59,691 bases of DNA from Kiritimatiellales bacterium (GTDB taxonomy: Bacteria; Verrucomicrobiota; Kiritimatiellia; Kiritimatiellales; Pontiellaceae), in NCBI GenBank assembly GCA_021734595.1, contig JAIPIO010000002.1, forward strand, positions 1 through 59,691. Direction: 5' to 3'. Shown one piece after another: positions 18,994 to 29,364 of the stretch. A program made the translations under genes and the position numbers. The notes under the pieces were generated by a model. It worked only from the letters and a program-made list of their open reading frames with translations. It ran no database searches and had not been told where the DNA came from. The number at the start of each line of letters is the position of its first letter. Position 1 is the first letter of the stretch.

Positions 18994-19476
18994 ATTCTGA
19001 TCTCTCCTTAATTGAAAATTCCCGATAAACGGGAATCCCATCTATAACAGAGAATATCAGAATACGACAAAACGACACCCGGAACCTGAAAACAGTCCGA
19101 GCGGCATCGCCGCAATCCAGAAATTCTGCTGCATCCTCAAATTCGGGTCTGGATTGCGGACCAACCGCTTTCCCTCCCGAACCAACAAAAAATCTAAAAC
19201 CAGCGCAATCTCCAAGCCACGTCCCATCTAGAGGGATAACAGCATGGGCATGCGCACTGCTTAACGGCAAATTTTACTCTATATGGCGAGACAGTGCATG
19301 CTTTCATTGCCTGAAATTCAAAAGGGTGGTCTCTATCCGCTGGAAAAGAAGTTCCATACTTTGCAAATACCAATGGAGTTTTCAATGCCCGACGCAAAAA
19401 TCCAGCAACGGAAAAAATCTACTGTAAAAGCCGGGGGGAAAACCACTGTCCCGGAAAATAATGGTAGTTAGAATCT

Positions 19477-20976
19477 CTACTTCACTACCATTAGACGGAA
19501 GAGTGCGGCGGCGTGCGGGTTGAGCTGCACTCCCAGCCGTTTTTCGACGGGACCGCTATCTTTCCTCTGCCAAAGGTCGCGTGCCTTATACTTCCCACGC
19601 AGCTGTTCCCATTCGAAATTCAGTTCCACTCGCTGTGGTTTATCAGCCAGGTTAAACAAGGCAACGAAGCGGTCACCGGTTGCCGGGTCCGTCGCAATCC
19701 AGCAGCACTGGCCCTGTTTGGTCTTGAATACCTGCCGGTTGTCCGTACTGGATTGGTTGACCGCCAATACTTCGGAATTGGTCAGCAGTGCAATGGTTTC
19801 CGGTGGCGACGAAAGCAGATCGCCCCCCATCATCAGCGGCGATCGGGCCACGCACCAAAGGGTCATCATGGTGACCTGTTCGTCCGGAGTGAATTGCGAC
19901 ATCCGGTCCGGACCATGCGGTCGGCCGTTCATCGAGAGGTGACCGATCGGAAGCATATCGGCATCCGGCCAGCGGTTGGGCTGGATATGCGGCGACCAGG
20001 CATTGAGCAGATCAAAATTGTGCAACAGTTTTTCCCATTCGTCCCAGAAATCGCCTGAGATCCGCCACATGTTGGCATTCTCGGCCAAGTGTCCGGCACG
20101 GGAGAGCGGCGCTTCACCGCAGGAAAGACTCAACACCATCGGGCGGCCGCACTGGTCGATGGCGTTGCGCATCATCTCTATTTCGCCCTTGTGGTACGGT
20201 GGATACATCGTGTCGTCGGCCTTGACAAAATCGACGCCCCACTCGGCGTAGAGATTGAAGATGGAGTTGTAGTATTCCTGTGCGCCGGGTTTGGTTGCAT
20301 CGATGCCTAGCATGTTGTTGCACCAGGTGCAGGTGTCCCAAGGTTCACCGATATCCTTGGCGGCCAGATGGGTACCCATGATTTCGAGGTTTTCGTACCA
20401 GGCCTGCAGGGGAATGCCGCGCATGATGTGGATGCCGAACTTCATTCCTTTGCCATGCACCCAGTCAGCCAGCGGTTTGAATCCGGCACCGTTGGCGGCC
20501 GATGGGAAACGCTCGACGGCCGGCATCAGCCGTCCATATTTATCCATAGTCAGTTTTTCGATCGGAACCCCGTTTTCATCGAGCCGCACATCGGGATGGC
20601 CAATGCGGCGCTTGGGATTGTCCCAGTCTCCGGGCTTCGGGTTGAACCAGATGTAATCGATCACTGCATATTCCCAGCCATACTTGAGTAGGTTTTTTTC
20701 CATGAACTCAACCGTATTCCGGAACTGCTGCTCGTTTATCGCGCAATCGTAGGCATCGAAACTGTTCCAGCCCATCGGGGGCTTAGGCGCAACCATGGGA
20801 AGCGGCACAGGCTCTGCGGCAGTCTCTTCAGGTACGGCATTGGTGGCAGCGGGGGCTTGAGCCAGCGGTAGGGGTCCAACAATCCCGGGAAAGATTTCCG
20901 CGACGACAGATTCCTCCGCCACGGTGCCTAAAAACGGCAACATGAACAACATAGATAACAAAGCTCGTTTCAACAT
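19477..20976 (-). CDS. GH27-family glycosidase (alpha-galactosidase-like)
   Basis: KPPMGWNSFDAYDCAINEQQF...YAVIDYIWF...WGVDFVKADDTMYP. Confidence 0.88.
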   Translation of the reverse strand: MLKRALLSMLFMLPFLGTVAEESVVAEIFPGIVGPLPLAQAPAATNAVPEETAAEPVPLPMVAPKPPMGWNSFDAYDCAINEQQFRNTVEFMEKNLLKYGWEYAVIDYIWFNPKPGDWDNPKRRIGHPDVRLDENGVPIEKLTMDKYGRLMPAVERFPSAANGAGFKPLADWVHGKGMKFGIHIMRGIPLQAWYENLEIMGTHLAAKDIGEPWDTCTWCNNMLGIDATKPGAQEYYNSIFNLYAEWGVDFVKADDTMYPPYHKGEIEMMRNAIDQCGRPMVLSLSCGEAPLSRAGHLAENANMWRISGDFWDEWEKLLHNFDLLNAWSPHIQPNRWPDADMLPIGHLSMNGRPHGPDRMSQFTPDEQVTMMTLWCVARSPLMMGGDLLSSPPETIALLTNSEVLAVNQSSTDNRQVFKTKQGQCCWIATDPATGDRFVALFNLADKPQRVELNFEWEQLRGKYKARDLWQRKDSGPVEKRLGVQLNPHAAALFRLMVVK

Positions 20977-21073
20977 CAGTCGGTCCTCTTTTCATTCTTT
21001 CAGCAACAGGAGAAGCTACCGCATACTGCAGCAAAATGAAATGCCATAAAACGAAAATTACAGGTCGGCGGCT

Positions 21074-23266
21074 CTATTTCACCTCGGTAAGTTCCAGCAC
21101 AACGCTTTCATTCGCCTTGCGGATTTTTAGTTGGACGCCGTTGTTCATCAAAAAATTCCCGCTGAAGGTTTTGCCGTTGCCGTTGAACAGCTTCGACTTG
21201 GAGGTACTATTAAGTTCCTTCACTTTGTACTCCCGATCAGGTTCCAATCCGTGCAACTTGACGGTCGGATGATCCTGCCGGGAATGGTAGCGGGTGCTGT
21301 AGGCAAAGACCACGGCGCGGTTCTTTTCAGGCGTCACGTACATCAACGCGGAGCGGTCTTCCTTGTAGGGCGAAACCAGACGATAGAGATCGCCCAGCTG
21401 AACGACATCGCGGATGCGCTTGTATTCGGCAATGCATTTTTTGGAATACTCCATCTCCTCTCCCGTCATGTCGGCGGGTTGCAGTTCCACGCCGAGGCGG
21501 CCCGACATGGCAACATCAAACCGCAGCTTGAGCGGGGATGAATTTCCGGTCTGGTGGTTGGGCGAACCGGAAACATGCGCACCCATGGCCATGGCCGGAT
21601 AGAAGTGGCTGGTTCCCCACTGGAGAAAGATCCGCGAAAACGCGTCGGTGTTGTCGCTCGCGCAAAACTCGTGGTGGTAGGCCAACGCACCAAAGTCCAC
21701 CCGGCCGCCCCCGCTGGAGCAGGCCTGGAAGATAACCTTGGGGTGTTTGGCCATCAACCGCCCGTAGACAGAATAGAGGCCGCGCGTGTAGTCGATCCAT
21801 AAATGGCTCTGGCGGTCGGCAGGCAGATAGGGCGAACCAAAGTTCTGCACGTGCCGGTTGGCATCCCACTTGATGTAGGCAATGCGCGGATGTTTCACCA
21901 ACAAATCATCCACCACCTTGAAGACAAAATCCTGCACGGCGGGATTGCTGAGGTCCAGCAACAGCTGGTGCCGCATTTCCAACAGCTCGCGGTGTGGTCG
22001 CTGCACAATCCAGTCGGGATGGTTTTCAGCCAGCTCGCTTTTGGGGTTCACCATTTCCGGCTCGACCCATATGCCGAATTTGATCCCTTCCTTTTCGGCG
22101 TGGTCGATCAGATAGTCGATGCCGCGCGGCAACTTCTTCTTGTTCACCTGCCAATCGCCCAGCCCGGCCTTGTCGTTGTTGCGCGGATACTTGTTGCCGA
22201 ACCATCCATCGTCCAGCACAAACATCTCAACGCCCAGCCCGGCGGCGTGGGTCATCATTTTGGTGAGGGTGTCCTCGTCGAACGTGAAGTAGGCGCCCTC
22301 CCAACTGTTCAACACCACCGGCCGCGGCATGTCGCCGTCGCGCAGCGAATAGCGGCGCGCCCAGCGATGGAACCGACGGGTGACCGGCCCCTTTCCGTTG
22401 GCGCTGTAGGTAAAGGTAAACCGCGGGGTCTCGAAGGTTTTGCCGGATTCAACATGGTAGGCCGATCCAAACGGATTCATCCCGGCGTTCATGTGCAGGA
22501 TATTCAGGCTGTCCAGCTCGAAGCAGAGGCGGTAGTTACCCGACCATGCCAGTGCGCCACCGATCACCGTTCCCTGCTCCTCCTCCGCCGGCTGGCCCAG
22601 CGAAAGCATGAACGAAGGGTTTTCGGCCTGCGTCGTGCGCACGCCCTTCTTGCTGTCGATGATCTTGATCCCCTTGCCGAGCTTTTCTTCTTCCATCTGC
22701 ATTTCGTTTGCCCATGCCCCATGAAAATGCGTCAGCCAATATTCGCGCCCCTCCGTCACCAGATCGAACGAGGCAAAGTTTTCCAGCACGACCGCGCCGT
22801 CTTCCTTGTTCTCAATAAAAACCTGCGACGTGATGATATCCTCGGCCTGGTACGCGCGGTAGACGAGCGTCACAAAGAACGGGTAATATGTATCCTTCAG
22901 CCGGATGCGTGTTTCAACGATGTTGTCGTCGATCTTGGTTTGTGTATGGCTTTGGTAGCGCAGATCGGTGGTCATGTTCCCGTCGGCATGGGTCGCCTTG
23001 AGGGATGGCTCGCCTGGATACTCTCCGCCGAAAACCGACAACGCCTCGAAGGTTTCCATCCGCATCTTGTCGAACGGGATGACGTCCAGCAGGTTTTCCG
23101 GCGTGGCTTGCCGCTCGCCATAGTATTTATGGAAAACAAAACCCTTATTGTTCGCCATCAGCACCAACGACGTGTTTTGCGTATCGATTGCAATCACACG
23201 TTTTTTGTCCAATGCATCAGCATTCATAACCGCTCCTATCATTAAACCAGCCAAAAAATATTTCAT
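21074..23266 (-). CDS. GH36-family alpha-galactosidase
   Basis: MFVLDDGWFG, GIKFGIWVEPEMVNPKSELAENHPDW, IAYIKWDANRHV, IFQACSSGGGRVDFG. Confidence 0.94.
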   Translation of the reverse strand: MKYFLAGLMIGAVMNADALDKKRVIAIDTQNTSLVLMANNKGFVFHKYYGERQATPENLLDVIPFDKMRMETFEALSVFGGEYPGEPSLKATHADGNMTTDLRYQSHTQTKIDDNIVETRIRLKDTYYPFFVTLVYRAYQAEDIITSQVFIENKEDGAVVLENFASFDLVTEGREYWLTHFHGAWANEMQMEEEKLGKGIKIIDSKKGVRTTQAENPSFMLSLGQPAEEEQGTVIGGALAWSGNYRLCFELDSLNILHMNAGMNPFGSAYHVESGKTFETPRFTFTYSANGKGPVTRRFHRWARRYSLRDGDMPRPVVLNSWEGAYFTFDEDTLTKMMTHAAGLGVEMFVLDDGWFGNKYPRNNDKAGLGDWQVNKKKLPRGIDYLIDHAEKEGIKFGIWVEPEMVNPKSELAENHPDWIVQRPHRELLEMRHQLLLDLSNPAVQDFVFKVVDDLLVKHPRIAYIKWDANRHVQNFGSPYLPADRQSHLWIDYTRGLYSVYGRLMAKHPKVIFQACSSGGGRVDFGALAYHHEFCASDNTDAFSRIFLQWGTSHFYPAMAMGAHVSGSPNHQTGNSSPLKLRFDVAMSGRLGVELQPADMTGEEMEYSKKCIAEYKRIRDVVQLGDLYRLVSPYKEDRSALMYVTPEKNRAVVFAYSTRYHSRQDHPTVKLHGLEPDREYKVKELNSTSKSKLFNGNGKTFSGNFLMNNGVQLKIRKANESVVLELTEVK

Positions 23267-23275
23267 TTCATCCTC

Positions 23276-24712
23276 CTACATTATTGGGAATATTTCAGAT
23301 TCAGTACGCGCCTGTTCAAACAGTTTCTCCATCTTCTTCACCATGTCCGGGTACTGTTTTGCGACATCGCTCAACTCTTCTACATCATCCTTCAGGTTGA
23401 ACAGGATGACCGGTGGCTTTGCCCCCTTCGTCAAACCCCGGCGGATCGCTTTCCAGTCGCCCCTGCGAATCGCCTGGTTCACGGCGGGTTTCCCGAACGC
23501 ACTGCGATGGAATTCCCAATAGAGATATTCATGCTGTCGCTGCCCCCCCTTCCCCAGCAAGGTCGGCGCAAAGGAAAGACCGTCGATTCCCTGGGGTGCG
23601 GGAATGCCTGCCAGCTCCGCGCAGGTCGGCAGTACATCCCAGAATGCAGACAGGTGGTTGCTGGTAGCACCCGGCTTGATCCTGCCCGGCCAACGGACAA
23701 TGAACGGCATGCGGATGCCGCCGTCGAGCAGGTCGCGCTTTACGCCGCTGAACGGGCCGTTGCTGTTGAAGAACTCCGGCTGGCAGCCGCCCTCCTGATG
23801 CGGACCGTTGTCGCTGGTGAACATCACCACCGTGTTGTCGTCGATCCCGCACTGCTTCAGGCACTCCATCAGCTTGCCGATGTCGCGGTCGATACGGCTA
23901 ACCATCGTGGCGTACGCCACGTTCGGGAAGTCCTGCGAAGCGTAGGCTCCAATGAGGTCATCCCCGGCGCGCCCCTGCGTATCTTCCACAAACGCGGTTT
24001 CCGGCCAGCCCTTGGCCGCATATTTTTCCCACAGCCCGTCCCGCGGTGCCAACAGCTCCGCATGCGGCGTATTCAGCGCCAAATAAAGAAAGAACGGCTT
24101 GTCTTTGTTCTGAGTGATAAATTCGATTCCCTTTTGGCGGAAAAGATCCTGCACATAGGTATGGCGGGAACCATACCGGTTGTATGGCAGCTCAACCGTC
24201 TTGCCGTTTTCGTTCAGCGTCGGCGGATAATGCTTGTGTGCGCGCCGCTGGCAGTTGAAGCCAAAGAAATAGTCGAATCCCTGCCGGTTCGGTTCGCCGT
24301 GCGTACCCGGTGCGCCCAGCCCCCACTTGCCAACCAATCCGGTCGCGTAGCCCGCCTGCTTCAGCACCTTCGGAATCGTCACCGTATCCGCCGGAATCGG
24401 ATGCTGCCCCTCCGTGACCATCTCCTTGTTGCCGCGGACATACGAGTGCCCCGTGTGATAACCGGTCATCAACGCGCAGCGCGACGGCGCGCAGACCGTG
24501 CAACCCGCATAGTGGTTGGTGAACTTCATCCCTTCGCGCGCCAACTTATCGATCACCGGCGTTTCGATCTTACGCTGGCCGTAGCAGCCAAAATCGCCGT
24601 AGCCCGCATCGTCGAGCAGGATATAGATCATATTCGGTTTGCGTTCAGTTGGGGCAAACGCACCCGCACCGGCGGCAACAGTTAAACCGGCAAGAAAACA
24701 ACGGCGTTTCAT
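23276..24712 (-). CDS. Arylsulfatase (sulfatase S1 family)
   Basis: NMIYILLDDAGYGDFGCYGQ; CAPSRCALMTG formylglycine motif. Confidence 0.94.
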   Translation of the reverse strand: MKRRCFLAGLTVAAGAGAFAPTERKPNMIYILLDDAGYGDFGCYGQRKIETPVIDKLAREGMKFTNHYAGCTVCAPSRCALMTGYHTGHSYVRGNKEMVTEGQHPIPADTVTIPKVLKQAGYATGLVGKWGLGAPGTHGEPNRQGFDYFFGFNCQRRAHKHYPPTLNENGKTVELPYNRYGSRHTYVQDLFRQKGIEFITQNKDKPFFLYLALNTPHAELLAPRDGLWEKYAAKGWPETAFVEDTQGRAGDDLIGAYASQDFPNVAYATMVSRIDRDIGKLMECLKQCGIDDNTVVMFTSDNGPHQEGGCQPEFFNSNGPFSGVKRDLLDGGIRMPFIVRWPGRIKPGATSNHLSAFWDVLPTCAELAGIPAPQGIDGLSFAPTLLGKGGQRQHEYLYWEFHRSAFGKPAVNQAIRRGDWKAIRRGLTKGAKPPVILFNLKDDVEELSDVAKQYPDMVKKMEKLFEQARTESEIFPIM

Positions 24713-24756
24713 AACTACTCCTATTCAAAAAATCAAAGACATGATTATAGGCAAAG

Positions 24757-24803
24757 TTCCAATGATTGGAATCCCAAACGACCAACGTTTCCATTGATTG
24801 GAA
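24757..24803. repeat. Two TTCCA-N5-TGGAA palindromes between the sulfatase genes
   Basis: TTCCAATGATTGGAA (24757-24771) and TTCCATTGATTGGAA (24789-24803). Confidence 0.9.
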
Positions 24804-24804
24804 A

Positions 24805-26418
24805 CTATTTGGTTTTCAGTTCACCGAAGGAACCGGGCAGGTTGGCGAGGTGTTTCTTCATCTCGGCCTGCATCTTCTCGAGAACGGCCTTGTATTCGGG
24901 ATTGGCGGCCAGGTTTTCGAGTTCGTCTGGATCCTTGTTGATGTCGTAAAGCTGATCGGGATCGAAGTAGGTTTCGCCGCGCGACTTGACGGCGTTTCCC
25001 AGCTCCGTTCCGTCACCGCCGGGGAAACGGTGGATGTGCGTCACGCGGTAGCCGGGGTTTGCAACAGCGATTTTCTCGACCATCCCCGCCTTGCCGCCCG
25101 TTTTCCCGGCATAGTATTCCTTGATCTCGACCTTCACCTGTTCAGGGGTACGGACGCGGCTTGGCGGAACGCGAAATGCGAGGTATTTCCAGTCCTTGGA
25201 AACCACGGATCGGGTGTGACCCATCTCGCACAACAGGCTGTCGCGCGTGGTTTTCGCCTTGCCGGTCAGCAATGGCATGAGGTCAATGCCATCAACCAGA
25301 TAATCCTTCGGCTTCACCACACTGCACGCGCTGAAGATGGTCGGCGCAAAATCAATATTGGCAACAATCTTGTCGCTCTGCTGCGGCTTTATGGTTCCCG
25401 GCCATGAAATAATGACGGGCGTCCGGATTCCGTTCTCATAGACGCTGCCCTTACCGCCGTCGCAACCGTGGTCGTTAAAGAAAACGACCAGCGTGTCTTC
25501 CTTCAGTCCCAGCGATTTAATCTTTTCGAGCAGCACACCGATGCTATCGTCTAGCCACATGGCACCGAAGTCGTTTTTCTTCGCACCAATGGCTTCGCCG
25601 CGCTTGATGACCTCCTGCCGGGACGGCTGTACATCCAGCACCTTGTCGAGCTTGCCGCCCTCGGTGTAGATCGGATCGGCATTGAGCGACTGGATGGGAT
25701 CGGGGCCGTGCGTAAGCGTGGTGGCGTAGTAGAGGTAGAACGGCTTGTCCTTGTTTTGCTCCACAAACTTCAGTGCGGCATCAAGTTTCCATTCCGGCGT
25801 GTGCTCGCAGAGCTTTTTCGGAAACTTGCTACGGCTGCCCATATTGCCGTGGTTCATCGCCGCCGCATAGTCGAAGCCATATTCTTTCAACAGCTCCGCC
25901 GTATCCTTCTGCTGCTGGCGCAACGCGGCATCGACTTCCGGATCGTCGGGATCGGACTTGCTGCCGATTGATTTAGGCAGTTGCCCCAGCTCGTCGAGTC
26001 CATGCAGCTTGCCGACCAGTCCGGTGGTGTAGCCATTCTTTTTCAGCAATTTTGCAACTGTCCATTCATGCGCCGCCACATCGGCATTCCACTGCACCCA
26101 GGTCTGGCCTTCGACCGGTTGGCCACTGGTGAAGCGGCGGCATTGGCTGCGACTGGCATAGCGTCCGGTCAGGCAGGTGTAGCGACTCGGGGTGCAAACG
26201 CTGGAGGTGGCATAAGCACGGGTAAAGCACACTCCCTCTTCACCCAGCTGGTTGACATTCGGCATCAGCTTTGATCCTTTCAGATAGCCAAAGTGATCCA
26301 CACTTTGATCATCGGTGATAATGAACAGCACGTTTGGCTTTCGCTTTCCGGGCTTGCCGACCACCAATGCCGCAGTTGCGGTCATGGTTGATCCCGCAAG
26401 AAAACAACGTCGTTTCAT
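24805..26418 (-). CDS. Sulfatase (S1 family)
   Basis: NVLFIITDDQSVDHFGYL; VCTPSRYTCLTGRYASR motif. Confidence 0.94.
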   Translation of the reverse strand: MKRRCFLAGSTMTATAALVVGKPGKRKPNVLFIITDDQSVDHFGYLKGSKLMPNVNQLGEEGVCFTRAYATSSVCTPSRYTCLTGRYASRSQCRRFTSGQPVEGQTWVQWNADVAAHEWTVAKLLKKNGYTTGLVGKLHGLDELGQLPKSIGSKSDPDDPEVDAALRQQQKDTAELLKEYGFDYAAAMNHGNMGSRSKFPKKLCEHTPEWKLDAALKFVEQNKDKPFYLYYATTLTHGPDPIQSLNADPIYTEGGKLDKVLDVQPSRQEVIKRGEAIGAKKNDFGAMWLDDSIGVLLEKIKSLGLKEDTLVVFFNDHGCDGGKGSVYENGIRTPVIISWPGTIKPQQSDKIVANIDFAPTIFSACSVVKPKDYLVDGIDLMPLLTGKAKTTRDSLLCEMGHTRSVVSKDWKYLAFRVPPSRVRTPEQVKVEIKEYYAGKTGGKAGMVEKIAVANPGYRVTHIHRFPGGDGTELGNAVKSRGETYFDPDQLYDINKDPDELENLAANPEYKAVLEKMQAEMKKHLANLPGSFGELKTK

Positions 26419-26459
26419 AATCCACCTTCTTTATATTTAGTATCCTCGGATATCCGAAG

Positions 26460-28115
26460 CTATTGAGTCCGACTGGCTAAATACAGCCGAACAAACTCAT
26501 CGGTACTACACAGCACAATATCACTTTGCAATCCGTCACAGACATCTTCAAATTCCCTGGGTGTGACCGGGTTGTCCAGAAAAACCCAGAAAAAGCGGCG
26601 GGAGTCATTATTGATGGCATCCCGCATCTTCTGTATCTGGATGTTCTTTTTTCCATCCCTCTTGGTTTTTACCGGATCGGCAAAAACCGGCACACCCTTA
26701 TATTCCCAAACCTCGTCGTTTTCACGGCCGTTGGCCACATCCAGTTGATTGATACTGATAATGGACCGAATAGTTGTGTGGCCAATAATGTATTTGATCA
26801 CGGTATGTTCGGGGTCTTTCTGCCCATCGGGGTCCTTTAAGAAAAAATCCTGCATTCCAATCCCCGGAAACAAGCGGTCGGTCTGCCGGCAGTAGTTCTG
26901 TAGATAGCCGTTGTTATGGAGATCTGTCGGAAAGGCATATCCAGCCCCTCTGCCGCACATATAGGTTCCGTTGCCCTGTTCGAGATTGTATTGGCACCAC
27001 GGAATAAATGCGGCGCGATCAAGCCAATGTGCCATTTGAGTCATTCCGAACGGATATTTTTCGGCGATGCGCTTGCCGGAGCCATCGTCGCTGATCGCAG
27101 TTAAACACCGTTGATTCCAGTAAGTGCTGCGGCGGGAAGTATCGCCCTGCGTAAAACTGATCAGCACATAGCGCTTGCCGCGACTGTATGCAGGCAGCGG
27201 TCGGACAGGTTGCGCCAAGGGGGTTTCAGCCGGAAACCATTTGTACACGGAATCGTTGTTCCCCCACCCCGCATAGACATGCCCGTTTTTCCCGAGCGCA
27301 TGGATATCCGGCCCTTCGGAGGTCCACCAACCATAGACCGGCGTTATGGGTCCAAAGGATTTCATGATAGCGCATTGCGTGGTGGCGAAGTCGGACAGAT
27401 TGCGGCCGGCGGCATCGAGAACCCAGGTGAACATTCCCTGCTGGATCATGTAGTCCATTCCGCGCGGGAAAACCGAAAAACTGTCGTTGATTGCATATAC
27501 ATCTGTGTTTTTATTGCTGCGCAACCAATGGTTCCTATTCCATAGCTGGGCGGCCGCGGGATCATTCACATATGAGTCCCGCCAATCGCAAACGGTAAAG
27601 TTATACGGAGCAGCGGTTATCATATCGATCACACCCTGGTCGTTGTCAACCATTGCACGGTTGTTTTGACCGGCAGCCGTGATGGCCACGGTTTCCATCA
27701 CTGGATTAGCCGCCGAATCATAGAGGTAAACGCTGTTGCAGCGCGCCTTGAACTCGGGAATGCTGAAAACATCCCACGGTTTCACATAGGAAAAAGTGAC
27801 TCCTTTATGGACCACCAGCGCATCCAGCCAGTCCAGCTCCGTTGCCGGATCCTCTTCATGAATGACAAACAGCAGCGGATCATTCCATTTATTCACCACC
27901 CCTTGGAAGCTCTGCAATAGCGCGCGTTTGGCCCGGTTGTATCGGAACCCATCGGGATTGTCGCGCACATCCACCACGTACAACTGGGTGGCCGACACGG
28001 AAGAAGATGCCGCAAAAACAAAAAGAAACGACACTAAACAAACGGTACGGAGCAAGACAGGACAGCGGCGAACCACGGCGGCACTCAATCCCGCACTGAA
28101 ACAACGTCGATCCAC
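26460..28115 (-). CDS. Secreted GxGYxYP-like putative glycoside hydrolase
   Basis: RKRYVLISFTQGDT-like segment, VYGWWTSEGPD; GTG start proposed 7 nt after AGGAGG and supported by N-terminal similarity to the sulfatases (ORF runs to 28190). Confidence 0.55.
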   Translation of the reverse strand: MDRRCFSAGLSAAVVRRCPVLLRTVCLVSFLFVFAASSSVSATQLYVVDVRDNPDGFRYNRAKRALLQSFQGVVNKWNDPLLFVIHEEDPATELDWLDALVVHKGVTFSYVKPWDVFSIPEFKARCNSVYLYDSAANPVMETVAITAAGQNNRAMVDNDQGVIDMITAAPYNFTVCDWRDSYVNDPAAAQLWNRNHWLRSNKNTDVYAINDSFSVFPRGMDYMIQQGMFTWVLDAAGRNLSDFATTQCAIMKSFGPITPVYGWWTSEGPDIHALGKNGHVYAGWGNNDSVYKWFPAETPLAQPVRPLPAYSRGKRYVLISFTQGDTSRRSTYWNQRCLTAISDDGSGKRIAEKYPFGMTQMAHWLDRAAFIPWCQYNLEQGNGTYMCGRGAGYAFPTDLHNNGYLQNYCRQTDRLFPGIGMQDFFLKDPDGQKDPEHTVIKYIIGHTTIRSIISINQLDVANGRENDEVWEYKGVPVFADPVKTKRDGKKNIQIQKMRDAINNDSRRFFWVFLDNPVTPREFEDVCDGLQSDIVLCSTDEFVRLYLASRTQ

Positions 28116-28138
28116 ACCCATTCCTCCTGATGAATCCA

Positions 28139-28184
28139 TTCCAAGCATTGGAACGGATTGTAGATAAAGTTCCAACCATTGGAA
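28139..28184. repeat. Two TTCCA-N5-TGGAA palindromes
   Basis: TTCCAAGCATTGGAA (28139-28153), TTCCAACCATTGGAA (28170-28184). Confidence 0.9.
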
Positions 28185-28200
28185 ATTCAACCAGCCGGGA

Positions 28201-28247
28201 TTTCCAGACGTTGGACCCGTCGGTTGACGGATTTCCTATGCCTGGAA
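28201..28247. repeat. Composite palindromic element, copy 3 (degenerate)
   Basis: TTTCCAGACGTTGGACCCGTCGGTTGACGGATTTCCTATGCCTGGAA. Confidence 0.8.
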
Positions 28248-28253
28248 GTCTGT

Positions 28254-29162
28254 CTACTTCAGATTTGCACGACACTGTTCGAGCTTCTTCAAAGCCAGTG
28301 ACGACTGCTGTACGGTCTTGGAAAGTTCTGCCGCGACTTCGAAGGCCCCGATTGCTTTCTTGTATTCCTTCGCGCGGATAAACGCATTGCCGGCTTCCGC
28401 CGCGGCAGCGAACGAGGTGTAGGCCGGACACGTGATCTTCCCCCAGCCCATGGCCGTGGCAACCGTTTCGGCAATCTCCTTGCCGAGTACCGTCGAGCCC
28501 TCCTCCGAAAAATGGACATTCAACGGATTCTGAAGCTCTTCGAGACGGTTCACGGTAAAGGCGTAGAGATCGTTGACCTGCACCTGGTTTTTCCTCATCA
28601 CTTCCGCGGCGGCGTTGTTGTATTTTACGGCATCCTCCGGCAGACGGCAGGGCTTAACGCCGGCGGGATAGGCGGTGGTCGTGGCGAAGATAAGCTTCGC
28701 GCCCGTTGCCTTCATTTTGTCCACCACGGTCTGGAGGTTCTTTTTGTAGTCTGCAATCGAAACCTGCGACGGAATCTCCGGGCCGGTATTCTTTCCGTCG
28801 ATGCGCTTCAGATCATGCAAGCCCGAGTTGAAATGGATCACATCCCACTTCGGGGCTGACGAGAGCCATTTATCAATTGAATCAACCGCTTTCACGCTGT
28901 CGCCACAGTTTTCCGGCCCCGCGCCGCTGAGCGGACGGTAGACATTCGCCTTGCCCTTCAGGAACTGGCGCACCTGAAGCGTATAGCCGATGGAAATCGA
29001 ATCGCCCAGAATCAGCATGTTCGGCAGGTTGGGGTCGGCCTTGACCTCCCACGAATACTTGCCGGCCTTCTCCTCGAAAGAACCCGGCTCCACCTTCTGC
29101 TTTTTGGCTGAAACATTCAGCGCCATCATCCCCGCCAACACAATTATCCAAACACACTTCAT
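28254..29162 (-). CDS. Secreted SGNH/GDSL hydrolase
   Basis: MLILGDSISIGYTLQVRQFL (GDS), HFNSGLHDL, LNVHFSEEG. Confidence 0.88.
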   Translation of the reverse strand: MKCVWIIVLAGMMALNVSAKKQKVEPGSFEEKAGKYSWEVKADPNLPNMLILGDSISIGYTLQVRQFLKGKANVYRPLSGAGPENCGDSVKAVDSIDKWLSSAPKWDVIHFNSGLHDLKRIDGKNTGPEIPSQVSIADYKKNLQTVVDKMKATGAKLIFATTTAYPAGVKPCRLPEDAVKYNNAAAEVMRKNQVQVNDLYAFTVNRLEELQNPLNVHFSEEGSTVLGKEIAETVATAMGWGKITCPAYTSFAAAAEAGNAFIRAKEYKKAIGAFEVAAELSKTVQQSSLALKKLEQCRANLK

Positions 29163-29364
29163 AATGATCTCCTTTCTTTGCAAACAGAATTTTAATCTAC
29201 ATGCCACCGCATTGGAACGCAAGGGGCGAAGAACCGCTTTCCTCTTGCGCCCGGCCGCGACACCAAATACCGTTTGCCCATGCATATAATCAACAGTCTG
29301 GCGCCGACCTTCCTGAGAAGTGGACCTTTGGCGCGCTGTTTTTTCGTTCATCAGATGCGCTGGT

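Noticed and set aside
19283-19471. 62-aa plus ORF in the gap between the Rh gene and GH27
   Set aside because: No RBS or conserved motif recognised; could be spurious.
21803-24685. Long plus-strand ORFs (480 and 392 aa) opposite GH36 and the sulfatase
   Set aside because: Shadow ORFs from codon periodicity; the opposite strand carries clear enzyme motifs.
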